Shown: positions 1 to 8,932 of the stretch, in pieces | How positions within the stretch are numbered: position 1 is the first letter of the stretch | How the letters are laid out: every line of letters begins with the position of its first letter | Assembly: GCA_024509875.1 (NCBI GenBank) | Contig: JAMPIV010004267.1 | Location: 744,001-808,000 of the forward strand | Direction of reading: 5' to 3' | Length of the DNA: 64,000 nucleotides | From: Oreohelix idahoensis | Lineage: Eukaryota > Mollusca > Gastropoda > Stylommatophora > Oreohelicidae | Translations under genes and position numbers: made by a program | The notes under the pieces: model-generated | What the model was told of the DNA's origin: nothing | Databases searched by the model: none | What the model saw: only the letters and a program-made list of their open reading frames with translations

Positions 1-381
1 AAAACAACAACTAAAAAGCTACATACTTTTATAAACGGGTGCTTGTGTAGAATAGAAGGACTGAAATGGTATGACAAAGTCACAAATATGGAATTAATGA
101 CAAGAAGCAGACAAGTGCCAGTGGAACAAGAGCTGAGAAGAAGACGCTGGCGATGGATAGGACACACATTGAGAAAACCTGTTGATAGCATTACAAGGCA
201 GTCCTTGTTCTGGAACCCACAGGGAAAGAGAGGCAGAGGTATACCGAAAAACACACGGAGAAGAGAACTGGATACAGAGGTGAAAATGATGAGGAAAACA
301 TGGAAAGAACTTGAGCGAATGGCACAGGACAGGAAGACTTGGCATGTGTTTGTTGAAGGTCTATGCTCCTTGGGGAGCTAA
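1..381 (+). pseudogene. LINE reverse transcriptase, C-terminal fragment (cut by window edge)
   Basis: The reading frame is open from base 4 to the stop at 379-381. It encodes the C-terminal tail of a non-LTR retrotransposon polyprotein, downstream of the RT fingers and palm. Recognisable blocks are WYDKVTN, then RRRRWRWIGHTLRKP, then a GKRGRG-type basic stretch, ending with a conserved TW..FVEGLCS block. These blocks are typical of the tails of RTE/CR1-like animal LINEs; I cannot fix the clade. The stop is followed at 382-398 by a short ttgattgattga-type repeat, as expected at a LINE 3' end. The 5' part lies outside the window, so I cannot say whether this copy is full length. A 74-bp stub with the same 3' end lies at 15361-15434. 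Confidence 0.75.
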
Positions 382-917
382 AGGGTTGATTGATTGAAGT
401 AGCCTACTGCAAGCAGGGTACATAGCGAAATGATATTGCATTCCGTATTGAACCGGTACGGAACTCACGCTGTTCTGTATTGTTATCATGCATTGATGCA
501 ACCATCTGGCATTGCTCAGTAACCACTCGGGCTGAGTCACGCATATGAACTTTGATGTAAACAATTTTAAATTTAGTTACCAGTCAGACTATTCTTAATG
601 CTTGCTCATTTTAGTCACATATAAATCTAAGTTTTTTTTTTTTACATACAACTTTTAAAAAAAAGTCATCTAATTTTTATTTTTTTATTTGTTTCTTCAA
701 ACATGGAAGTGGCAACCAGAGGGCGGTGCCCCCTGTGTGAGAAAGGCCCAATTGGATCCAACAGGTTACCTCGGCCCAAGGCCGGCACTGGCCTCATTAG
801 TATCCAAAGTGATTATCCGTCTACAGTTTCAAATTTCTTTTCGTAGTCCAAAATCCAATGTAAAGAGATGAGTTCAATGTTTAAAAAAGGGAAAAAATAA
901 TCACATGCATAATTAAG
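382..917. other. Unassigned AT-rich spacer
   Basis: There are A/T homopolymer runs around 630-690 and a GC-richer patch at about 700-800. I recognise no coding homology, RNA gene or transposon end. Confidence 0.4.
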
Positions 918-1223
918 GTGGGCGCGTTTATTCCACGCATAAGATTAAAACCTAACGATACACGTTTTCTTGTCATGTGACGCCACCAGTTTCTTTTGCC
1001 ATGATAATCAACAAAGCACATGGGCGCTCATGTAGAACTAGGTATATACCTAACAGAAGCAGTCTTTTCTCATGGTATACTTTATATAGCGCTCACGCGA
1101 GGAAGGAACTTAGTAAATCTTAAAGTGTATAATCAGGACACAGGCTATCAAGGCAAAAATGTTAATGATAACCGTTCATTTACAAACAAAAATGTTATGG
1201 TTAACGAGCTGTTATATAATTAG
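918..1223 (+). pseudogene. Pif1/Helitron-type helicase C-terminal remnant
   Basis: Three reading-frame pieces together resemble the C-terminal part of a superfamily 1 Pif1-like helicase, as found in Helitron Rep-helicase proteins. The first frame (918-980) reads a FIPRIRL..NDTRF block and ends in a TGA at 978-980. A shifted frame at about 986-1021 reads PVSFAMIINKAHG, like the family block PV..AFAMTINK.QGQ. The first frame then resumes at 1020-1223 with VFSHGILYIALTRGR, like the C-terminal VFSHGQLYVALSR.R block, and a NKNVMVNELLYN terminus. At least one stop and two frameshifts make it a dead fragment. The 5' helicase motifs and any Rep domain are absent. A host Pif1 pseudogene is possible, but a Helitron source is likelier in this transposon-filled context. 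Confidence 0.65.
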
Positions 1224-1292
1224 TCAAATTACACCATTTTTGCCCATTCCAACTTCTCAGTGTGGTGTAGATGCATAAAGTATATGTTTCTG

Positions 1293-1319
1293 CCGTCATT
1301 TTTTTTTTTTTTTTGACGG
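1293..1319. repeat. Short hairpin with T-rich loop
   Basis: A 6-bp stem (ccgtca / tgacgg) encloses a run of T. It lies 70 bp after the helicase remnant, where a Helitron 3' hairpin would be expected. No CTRR terminus follows, so the link is weak. Confidence 0.25.
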
Positions 1320-1344
1320 GTATACGTGTTCGTAATAGAAGAAA

Positions 1345-4300
1345 GGTTGTTCCAAAGGTGGTTCCAAAGGTTGTTATTGCCGGAAGTTGTAGTGAGGATA
1401 AGCTCTCACTGCAGATAAAATACTTCTATGGCACGCGCCTCAAACAGCCTCTGACAACCAAGTCCAGCTCCCGGCCTTCACGTGTGGCTCAATTTGAGCC
1501 CGGCGGAACTGTTTCCACTGACGGGAGAAGGGGCAAAGGCGAGCGACTGGCGCCTTAAAACCAGCAGCTTCGGGCAGATAGGGCTCGTGATCCTTGGTTG
1601 GTAGCTTATCTAAGAGAAGGAACTCTGAATTCAAACCACCGCTGCCTTGCGGGAATATCCATTTATGGAATTGGCTTCGGGAGTAAACCCTGAGGATAAA
1701 TCCGGAGTCGGAGTCACTAAGGCAGTCTAATGTCGATTCGACATTATTCTGGCAACTCCTGCGACATGGCTGGTACCAAACTGTATCGGCTACTGCCGTT
1801 CCTTTGGATCTACCGGCTGTGTGGAGAGGGGGAACATGCTGCATGGGCAACAGCTTGATCTCCATATAACTGTGCCCAAGCTCGCGCCCTGGAGAGGACA
1901 CTCCAGCTTCACCCTATAGGTGTCGGCAAAACACGAGAAGTAGCAGTTACCGGTTATAAGCTTTTTGCCCAATTGGCGTAGGGCATGGCGCCAGGGGCTA
2001 CTTCCGACAGTGGGAGAGGTTCTAGGATCTCACTGGACAGCTACCGCCCGCTTCAAGCTGGGCAGCCCCCAGTCAATAAGGTGTTGTCCCGCCACTGTCT
2101 GCTTTCCCCATTGGGTGCATGGGGATTAGGGTCAAACCCGAACTGTGGACAGAAAATTTTGCACCAAGCAATTATCGAAAAAATAGAAATAAGCAAACTC
2201 TCAGATTGGGATGCTGGAACGTCCGGACTATGTTGACTGGACTATCTGAAAACCTACAGGATGTAAACGATGTAAGGAAGACAGCCATAATTAATGATGA
2301 GCTTAAACGACTTCAGGTGGATATAGCTGCACTCCAGGAAACGCGCCTGGCGGGCACTGGAATGGTGAGCGAGAAGGACTACACATTTTATTGGCAAGGG
2401 AAAGATCTTAATAAAGCTAGAGAACACGGAGTAGGTTTTGCGGTCAAAAAATCGCTAACTAAAATGGTTGAACCAGACGAGAATGGATCAGAACGCCTGT
2501 TAACGCTCCGCCTGCAAACTAGCACAGGTCCCATCACCCTTGTCAGTGTGTATGCTCCTACTCTGTACTCTGCCTTAGAAGCTAAAGTTGAGTTCTACGA
2601 GAATCTAACAGCAATTATCAAAAGCATACCTAGGCAAGAACAGCTTGTTCTCCTTGGTGACTTTAACGCTAGAGTGGGTGCCGATAATGTTTCATGGCCT
2701 TCATGTCTGGGCAGGTTTGGTATTGGCAAGATGAATGAAAATGGACAACGGCTCTTAGAGTTGTGCGTTCACCATGACCTCTGCGTGACCAACACCTACT
2801 TTCAGACAAAACCCCAGCATAAGGTGTCATGGAGACACCCACGATCCAAGCACTGGCACCAACTTGACCTGATTCTCGTCAGAAGGCCACTCCTCAGGTC
2901 TGTGCTCTCCACGCGCTCGTACCATAGTGCAGACTGTGATACAGATCACTCCTTGGTTTGCTGCAAAATCAGAGCACAACCAAGAAAACTCTATCGTGTC
3001 AGACATGAAGGGAAACCACGCATTGATACCAGCAAGATGTCAGACCCTTTCATGATCGCTCAATTCACTGCGACCTTCGAGAAAGTGCTCAGTAGCCCTC
3101 AGCATGGTGATACTATTACAGAGAACTGGGAGCATCTACGGAACACCATTCAAAGTACTGCACTTGCCACCTTTGGTAAGAAAACAGCCAAGTCAAATGA
3201 CTGGTTTGATGCTTCATCAGATGTGATGGCACCTGTCATTGAAGCTAAGCGCAGTGCTATGAATGAATACAAACGTTCACCGAGTGCCAGAACCCTACAG
3301 ATCCTGAGGGCTACGAGAAGCAAAGTTCAACAAACTGCTCGACGCTGTGCAAATGACTACTGGCTCCAGCTCAGTGAGAGCATCCAGATCGCAGCGCAAA
3401 CAGGCAACATTAGACAAATGTATGACGGTATAAAGAAAGCACTTGGCCCCCATAAAAGTAAGACGGCACTGCTAAAAACCATCAGCGGAGAGAAGCTAAC
3501 CGATAAGGGTAAGCAGATGGAGAGGTGGGTCGAGCACTACTCTGAGCTTTACGCTAGAGACAATACCGTTACGCCTGCAGCCCTTGATGGTGTCAACAGT
3601 CTGCCAACTATGGAGGAGCTGGATGCCGAACCAACATTAGAGGAACTCAGCAAGGCCATTGATAGCTTGGCCTCTGGCAAAGCACCAGGCAGTGATGGGA
3701 TTCCTCCTGATTTAATCAAATGCTGCAAGAGCACGCTATTACATCCCCTGCATAGGATGCTGTGCCAGTGCTGGGAAGAGACAACTATTCCTCAAGACAT
3801 GCGAGATGCCAAGATTGTAACACTGTATAAAAATAAAGGAGACAGAAGTGATTGCAATAACTACAGAGGCATCTCTCTTCTTAGTATTGTTGGTAAGGTT
3901 TTTGCCAAAGTCATCTTAATGCGACTACACAAGTTAGCTGAGCGCATATATCCAGAGTCACAGTGTGGATTCCGAGCTGGCAGATCAACAACAGACATGA
4001 TCTTCTCTCTCCGCCAGCTTCAGGAAAAATCAAGAGAGCAGAAAAGACCATTATATATCGCCTTTATAGACCTCACAAAAGCATTCGACCTGGTTAGTAG
4101 GGTTGGACTCTTTAAAATCCTCCTGAAAATAGGCTGCCCTTCTAAAATGCTGGAAATGATAAAGTCATTCCATGACGACATGAAGGGAACAGTCCAATAT
4201 GCTGGAAGCACGTCACAGCCATTTGATATACGAAGTGGCGTTAAACAAGGCTGTGTTCTGGCTCCGACCCTCTTCGGAATCTTCTTTGCCTTACTCTTGA

Positions 4301-5331
4301 AACATGCATTCAGAGATGCAACTGAAGGAATATGCCTTCACACTAGGTCAGATGGCCGTCTGTTTAATCTTTCAAGGCTGAAGGCAAAAACAAAAATCAG
4401 AAGGGTCACTATAAGAGACTTGTTGTTCGCTGATGATGCTGCAGTCGTCACTCAAATCCAACAGGAGCTTCAGAGCTTGATGAATCGCTTCACTAAAGCA
4501 TGCAAGGACTTTGGCCTCACAATAAGTCTAAAGAAAACGAATGTGCTGAGTCAGGATGTGGGTGCTGCACCAGTTATCACTATCGATAACTATGAATTGG
4601 CAGTGGTGCACCACTTCACATACCTAGGGTCTACCATCAATGACAAACTCTCACTGGATACAGAAATCGACAGCCGCATTGGCAAAGCTGCAGCTACCTT
4701 TGCCCGCCTCACATCGCGTGTTTGGGGAAACTCTAAACTCACAATGAAGACCAAAGCTGCGGTATATAATGCCTGCGTCACCAGCACACTCCTATATGGC
4801 AGCGAGACCTGGACGACCTATGCTAAGCAAGAAAGAAGGCTCAATACCTTCCATTTGCGGTGTCTACGCCGCATCCTCGGCATCTCGTGGAAAGATAAAG
4901 TGACAAATGTCGAGGTGTTGTCACGTGCTGGCCTTCAAAGTATGTATACGCTTCTTAGACAACGCAGACTTCGCTGGCTTGGCCATGTTCGCCGCATGGA
5001 AGATGGTCGCATCCCAAAAGATATCTTCTACGGACAATTAGCAGATGGCAAGAGAACAGTTGGGCGACCACAGCTGAGGTTCAAAGATGTGTGCAAGAGA
5101 GATATGAGGGCACTGGACATGGATCCAGCAACATGGGAGGATGAAGCTGCCGATCGCACTAAGTGGCGATGCTATTTACGGCGCCACCTCAGATTGGGCG
5201 AAGAGAGGCTCACACAAGAAGCAGAGGTGAGGAGAAAACGTCGAAAGGAGCACCAGGAAAATAAGCAGCTGAGGGCTGTCACCTCAGGGGCGCATTCCCA
5301 TAGTCAGTTATGACTGAAGGGGCTATTATTA
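1345..5331 (+). mobile_element. LINE-A: full-length non-LTR retrotransposon with TSD
   Basis: A 12-bp perfect direct repeat, taatagaagaaa, occurs at 1333-1344 and 5332-5343. It marks the target-site duplication of an insertion of about 4.0 kb. Inside are a 774-bp 5' region (1345-2118), one long intact ORF (2119-5313) and a very short 3' tail that ends in an ATT-rich run rather than poly(A). A 5' end outside the ORF, an unbroken frame and an exact TSD indicate a complete and fairly recent target-primed insertion. The first bases contain a short imperfect repeat of a gttccaaagg motif. The endonuclease-RT organisation fits RTE/CR1-like animal LINEs; the clade needs a phylogeny. Confidence 0.85.
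2119..5313 (+). CDS. LINE-A endonuclease-reverse transcriptase (1064 aa, intact)
   Basis: This single ORF encodes an apurinic-like endonuclease followed by a reverse transcriptase, the enzyme pair that nicks the target and copies the LINE RNA into it. The endonuclease occupies about residues 33-300: it starts at LGCWNVRTM, then shows the catalytic-glutamate block ALQETRL, VSVYAPT, LLGDFNARVG and a final DTDHSLV. RT motifs follow at about 500-800: the GKAPGSDGIPPDLIK block, FIDLTKAFD with the first catalytic aspartate, GVKQGCVLAPTLF, and FADDAAVV with the catalytic pair. The C-terminal tail has RRLRWLGHVRRM and GRPQLRF blocks. The ATG at 2119 gives about 30 residues before the endonuclease. 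No stop or frameshift occurs, so this copy may be functional. Proteins like this are sometimes mislabelled craniofacial development protein 2-like, because that ruminant gene captured an RTE endonuclease. Confidence 0.9.
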   Translation: MGIRVKPELWTENFAPSNYRKNRNKQTLRLGCWNVRTMLTGLSENLQDVNDVRKTAIINDELKRLQVDIAALQETRLAGTGMVSEKDYTFYWQGKDLNKAREHGVGFAVKKSLTKMVEPDENGSERLLTLRLQTSTGPITLVSVYAPTLYSALEAKVEFYENLTAIIKSIPRQEQLVLLGDFNARVGADNVSWPSCLGRFGIGKMNENGQRLLELCVHHDLCVTNTYFQTKPQHKVSWRHPRSKHWHQLDLILVRRPLLRSVLSTRSYHSADCDTDHSLVCCKIRAQPRKLYRVRHEGKPRIDTSKMSDPFMIAQFTATFEKVLSSPQHGDTITENWEHLRNTIQSTALATFGKKTAKSNDWFDASSDVMAPVIEAKRSAMNEYKRSPSARTLQILRATRSKVQQTARRCANDYWLQLSESIQIAAQTGNIRQMYDGIKKALGPHKSKTALLKTISGEKLTDKGKQMERWVEHYSELYARDNTVTPAALDGVNSLPTMEELDAEPTLEELSKAIDSLASGKAPGSDGIPPDLIKCCKSTLLHPLHRMLCQCWEETTIPQDMRDAKIVTLYKNKGDRSDCNNYRGISLLSIVGKVFAKVILMRLHKLAERIYPESQCGFRAGRSTTDMIFSLRQLQEKSREQKRPLYIAFIDLTKAFDLVSRVGLFKILLKIGCPSKMLEMIKSFHDDMKGTVQYAGSTSQPFDIRSGVKQGCVLAPTLFGIFFALLLKHAFRDATEGICLHTRSDGRLFNLSRLKAKTKIRRVTIRDLLFADDAAVVTQIQQELQSLMNRFTKACKDFGLTISLKKTNVLSQDVGAAPVITIDNYELAVVHHFTYLGSTINDKLSLDTEIDSRIGKAAATFARLTSRVWGNSKLTMKTKAAVYNACVTSTLLYGSETWTTYAKQERRLNTFHLRCLRRILGISWKDKVTNVEVLSRAGLQSMYTLLRQRRLRWLGHVRRMEDGRIPKDIFYGQLADGKRTVGRPQLRFKDVCKRDMRALDMDPATWEDEAADRTKWRCYLRRHLRLGEERLTQEAEVRRKRRKEHQENKQLRAVTSGAHSHSQL

Positions 5332-5443
5332 TAATAGAAGAAAAGTTTAAGGCATACAGGCGAGAGACTTCACCGCTTTAAGTGAGAAAGACATCATCAA
5401 AAGTATCCGTACGTACCACCAAGGCAAGACATGAAGATCCTAT

Positions 5444-5667
5444 TCAGTAAATAAATATTAGACAAACATAAAGGTATGTTTTCAGGCACTCGTAAGAAAT
5501 AAAGAAGTAGGTCCGGAGTTCGAATCCTGGGTAAGCCACTCACGTCTGTTGTTTTTCTGTTGTCTAATGTTCTTTATTTCTTACGAGTGCCTGAAAACAT
5601 ACCTTTATGTTTGTCTAATATTTATTTACTGTTTACAGGCCTCGGGCATCCCTTCCTTATATGTTAG
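5444..5667. repeat. Foldback insertion with 62-bp perfect arms and a T-arm-like loop
   Basis: Bases 5445-5506 and 5570-5631 are perfect reverse complements (62 nt each), separated by a 63-nt loop. The loop contains gagttcgaatcctgg, close to the pol III B-box/tRNA T-arm consensus. The repeat agatcctat occurs at 5435-5443 and 5668-5676, consistent with a 9-bp TSD. The 36 bases after the right arm resemble the sequence after the insertion (tttacaggcctcggg appears twice), so a local duplication may confuse the right boundary. No coding capacity. It could be a MITE, a foldback element or a rearranged tRNA-derived SINE. Confidence 0.6.
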
Positions 5668-5735
5668 AGATCCTATAATTTACTGTTTACAGGCCTCGGG
5701 TTTCCCTCCCTTATCTGAAAGATAGAACAGCCAGC

Positions 5736-5775
5736 TGACGTCACGCTGTCGATTTTGTACTCACAAAAATGGCGG
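5736..5775 (+). promoter_or_regulatory. Candidate core promoter: CRE plus YY1-like start motif
   Basis: A perfect CRE palindrome, tgacgtca, lies at 5736-5743. A YY1-like caaaaatggcgga lies over the ATG at 5769. In animals this pair is typical of TATA-less housekeeping promoters. No expression evidence is available. Confidence 0.35.
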
Positions 5776-5850
5776 ATCTTAGACTAGTTGGGTGTAAGAT
5801 CTACAGTGTTTGGGGCACGTTATTATTCGTCTTGCTGTTTTTTGCCCCAG
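5769..5850 (+). CDS. Candidate first exon of an unidentified small membrane protein
   Basis: ATG at 5769 opens 27 codons that encode a short polar start followed by a hydrophobic segment (WGTLLFVLLFFAP), which would form a signal anchor or a transmembrane helix. The frame meets a good splice donor, CCAG|gtttgt, at 5850/5851 and would otherwise stop five codons later. The upstream CRE and YY1-like motif support a real promoter. The spacing of K.YSVWG before the helix is faintly reminiscent of ribonuclease kappa, but the match is too weak to name the gene. No second exon is recognisable; if real, the intron is loaded with retrotransposons. A chance ORF is a serious alternative. Confidence 0.3.
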
Positions 5851-6159
5851 GTTTGTATATTTTATAGCTCCATGTACATAGTTAGACATAAACTCGTTAT
5901 TAACAGCCAGTGATACTTTCAAAACATAGTTTTACAGCACTAATATTGCATTTTTATTGTAAACAATGAACCCCTTGTTTCCGTTTGGCTCAGTTTGTCG
6001 TCGTTCGCTGTTATATAGCCACAACTATTTCTCTCACAAAGTTGGCGATCTGTCTCAGAATACTCTCATCGTCAAACGTGTTTTGTTTCAAGGGGCGTGT
6101 GAAGGCCATGCCATCATTCTGTATTTCTCATGGAGGTGACATTCTTCGAGGATCCATCG
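5851..6159. other. Spacer (possible intron 1 sequence)
   Basis: Non-repetitive within the window, with no ORF of note and no recognised RNA or transposon end. Confidence 0.3.
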
Positions 6160-6311
6160 GTTGAAATGAAGAACTGGATCCGTGTGTTCGATTCGGGCTT
6201 AAAAAGGAATTCAGATGCAGTAGGCTAACAAGGGGTAAGGGTTATGGTTAGGTTTAGGTATCTTTAACCTTAATCCTAACCCTGACGACATGGGCGACTT
6301 ATCTGGATGAC
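6160..6311 (-). repeat. Diverged relative of the foldback MITE at 34234-34464
   Basis: On the opposite strand to the 34.3-kb copy, it shares ttgaaatgaagaac, a tgtgt-ttcgattcg block, cttaaaaagga-attcag, and the aaggggtaagggtta...cctaaccct core, in the same order with a deletion. Its right part is cut by E1 exactly at the TSD. Confidence 0.45.
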
Positions 6312-8805
6312 TGTCGTAGATTTCCGATAGGAGAATTAAGACTAGGTTTGGTCCCTTCTGAATAGGTTTGAATAGGTGATAGACTCAGTGAGAGTTAGTG
6401 AAAGGTAATAGAATTTCACTCACAGGCATGCACATACACGTGACGACAGGTAAACACACAGACGTGGGAAAACTATAACAATGATATATATATATTATCT
6501 AGAACGAGCTGACCAAACACGATTATTAAGTTCAAGAGCGATTTTAATATCAGGAAAAATCGGCTCACAACATCAAAGAAAGTACATCAAGGAAAATACA
6601 TATACACATAGTCACAAAACTTCAAGGAAATGTTGCAAGGATGATAGCCCCGTTATGGTGTTAACTCTAGGTTTAGCCCGGCCCCGTTAAGAGAACAGAT
6701 GATGGCGCCCGAGTCACAGATACATAGGGTTTGAGTCTAAGAGTTTTTCTTTGTTTTATCTCGTAATTATATGCACAGAGTTTGAAAAAAATCTGATTTA
6801 ACCTAAGACAAAAACACAAGAACTCTAGCCTTAGCAACAAATTATGCAGATTGGAAAAAAAAAAATTAGGACAGCAACAGGGTGTCAAAGATATAATAGT
6901 GAAAATATCACTCAGACCAGCGTACACTCATTCATTCCGCCATGGCTTCTCATTCAGGTACTCACGACTTTGCTCGCTGCCTCTTGGAACACACTGATTT
7001 TAGATCTTTACACAGACTCAAAAAAAATGCAGTCTTCTGCCAAGAAGTCCCCAGTTCCAAAAGACGTATTTAACTCGGAGTCTCCGGGAACGACTACTTG
7101 GGTGTGCAAATTTGTTCAAATGTCTGATTAAGTCACCTAACAATTATTCCAGGCGCGGGAGTTAGCAGAGCACAGTGTCAATAGCGTAGGTTTCTAGAAA
7201 TGATGAATGTCAGGTCGGTGCCTTCCCTCAGTATAGGATTCACTTTAGTCACACCACAGATTTGTCCACAAAAATATATATAGATAGTCGGGAAATGTTA
7301 GTTAATACTTGAAGTATTTCGCGCCACCAGGCAGAAAGATTACGTAGAGTTTTCTAGAAGAAATTTTAGATCTAGCTCCAAGGTCCAGTATTTATCATTA
7401 CAGTCTTTGAAAACCCGTTATTGGGATATTAGTATTTCTGTCTAACTTGCACCGTCAGATCAGTGTTACTTGAGAAAACCCACGTGGTTCAAAATAAGGA
7501 CTGTCTATTTCTTCACAAGTATGGAAACTACTACTAGGTGCTGGTAAAGTTAGGGTCACCCCAAAACTTTCACTGTGTGGAGGAAAAATAACACATATAA
7601 TATAATAAACAGAATCTGAACTGGTTATAACTTACATTTAAACTTGCAAGCAGAGAGCTTTGCTTATCATTTAAACTTCCCGTGACGTAAGTTATAATTA
7701 AAAAATCAGCAATCCTAATGAATTAGGAACACGTGCGTATTCCGTCACCATTCATGAGGCTCGATTCTAGAGTTTATACGTTAGTTTAGAAAAATACACT
7801 CGACTGAGTATTAGCAGTTAAATTAAATTCATAAATAGCTACAATTGCCGTTATAAGCTAGAAATTAAATTTTTAGTCTGCTTTCCACTGAATGCTTCCC
7901 TAGAAAATATAATAGCCTACCACTTTATTTCTCTTCTGCGCTAAAGAAATAGATTAAAATGAATTAAGCGATTTAACACTTTAACACTCACAAAATCTAT
8001 ATATCTATCATATTAATTACCTCAACCACAGAATTACAGGTAGTCGCACAACTTAAGAAAAAAAAATGCTGAAAATATTTCTGGAAGTCTAGAAGTTCGA
8101 CAAATTGCCGAAACAAACTGAGATCTTCGCTAACAGCTATTCTGTTTACGAGCAACCTATCACTGTGAGTCTATGAGCGAGAATGAAATTAAAGTTTCAA
8201 ACTTGGCCAATATCTTAAAATCAGACAAAGGGCCCAAACTTATTTCGCCAAGCGAAATTATCTCCCCTACTCCCAACATTTACGTCCGCTTAACGCGTGT
8301 CGTAACTGTCACCTACTGACCACGATGTACGCGTGTCAGTTTCAAATCCCAGACAGCCTGACTCCATTGCAGGGCAGTTTTCACACTACAGCTGACCATG
8401 GCCCAAGTGAGCGCCGTGTCAGTTTGGGATTTTCCAGACAAATGTCTGGATACTGACCGGTGCAGATGTAAAGTATCACACCTCACCGGGACTTATGCCG
8501 AGAAGAAGCTCGCGCGCTCGGTGAGAATGTAGACGATTTGCTACGTCCTGTGTTCAGCGAACCGACTTATCACGCCTTCTGACGCCCTGCAGCCCTGACA
8601 TCTACGTAATATCGTCCTAGCGCGATTCTCAGTTTTGAGAAAGAAACAGGTAAAGTTTGCGAATTATATGAAAATAATATTCGCAAAACGAATGGATGAA
8701 AAATATACGGGAAAAATGAAATACAGAGATAATAAAAGAGAGAATTTGGGTGAACGAATAGGAAGAAGATGTAGGAAATTAAATGAATATAAACCCTACG
8801 TGACA
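6312..8805 (-). repeat. E1 3' LTR (left copy)
   Basis: 2494 bp, TG...CA. Compared with the right copy it lacks about 146 bp, near 6417. It directly abuts the polypurine tract at 8806. Confidence 0.9.
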
Positions 8806-8820
8806 GAGCCTCCCCCCTTT
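8806..8820 (-). other. E1 polypurine tract
   Basis: Read on the minus strand, this is aaaggggggaggctc, immediately upstream of the 3' LTR. It is the expected plus-strand priming site. Confidence 0.75.
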
Positions 8821-8932
8821 AAGATATGGAAGCACTCCATGTCTACGTTATGGAGTTTAATTTCCTATAACCGTAGCTTCGGGGTGTCTGTCCTCTTCCC
8901 TCTCATCTTCCCCCTCCATCTCTGTCCAATTC

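Noticed and set aside
1440..1901. 153-codon ORF on the minus strand in the LINE-A 5' region
   Set aside because: No recognisable motif and antisense to the LINE; likely chance.
5520..5555. A tRNA gene in the palindrome loop
   Set aside because: Only a T-arm/B-box-like stretch is present; no A box, anticodon arm or acceptor pairing fits in 63 nt.
6225..6290. Interstitial telomere repeat (ggttagg/cctaacc runs)
   Set aside because: Irregular, inverted and shared with the MITE at 34.3 kb, so it belongs to that repeat.
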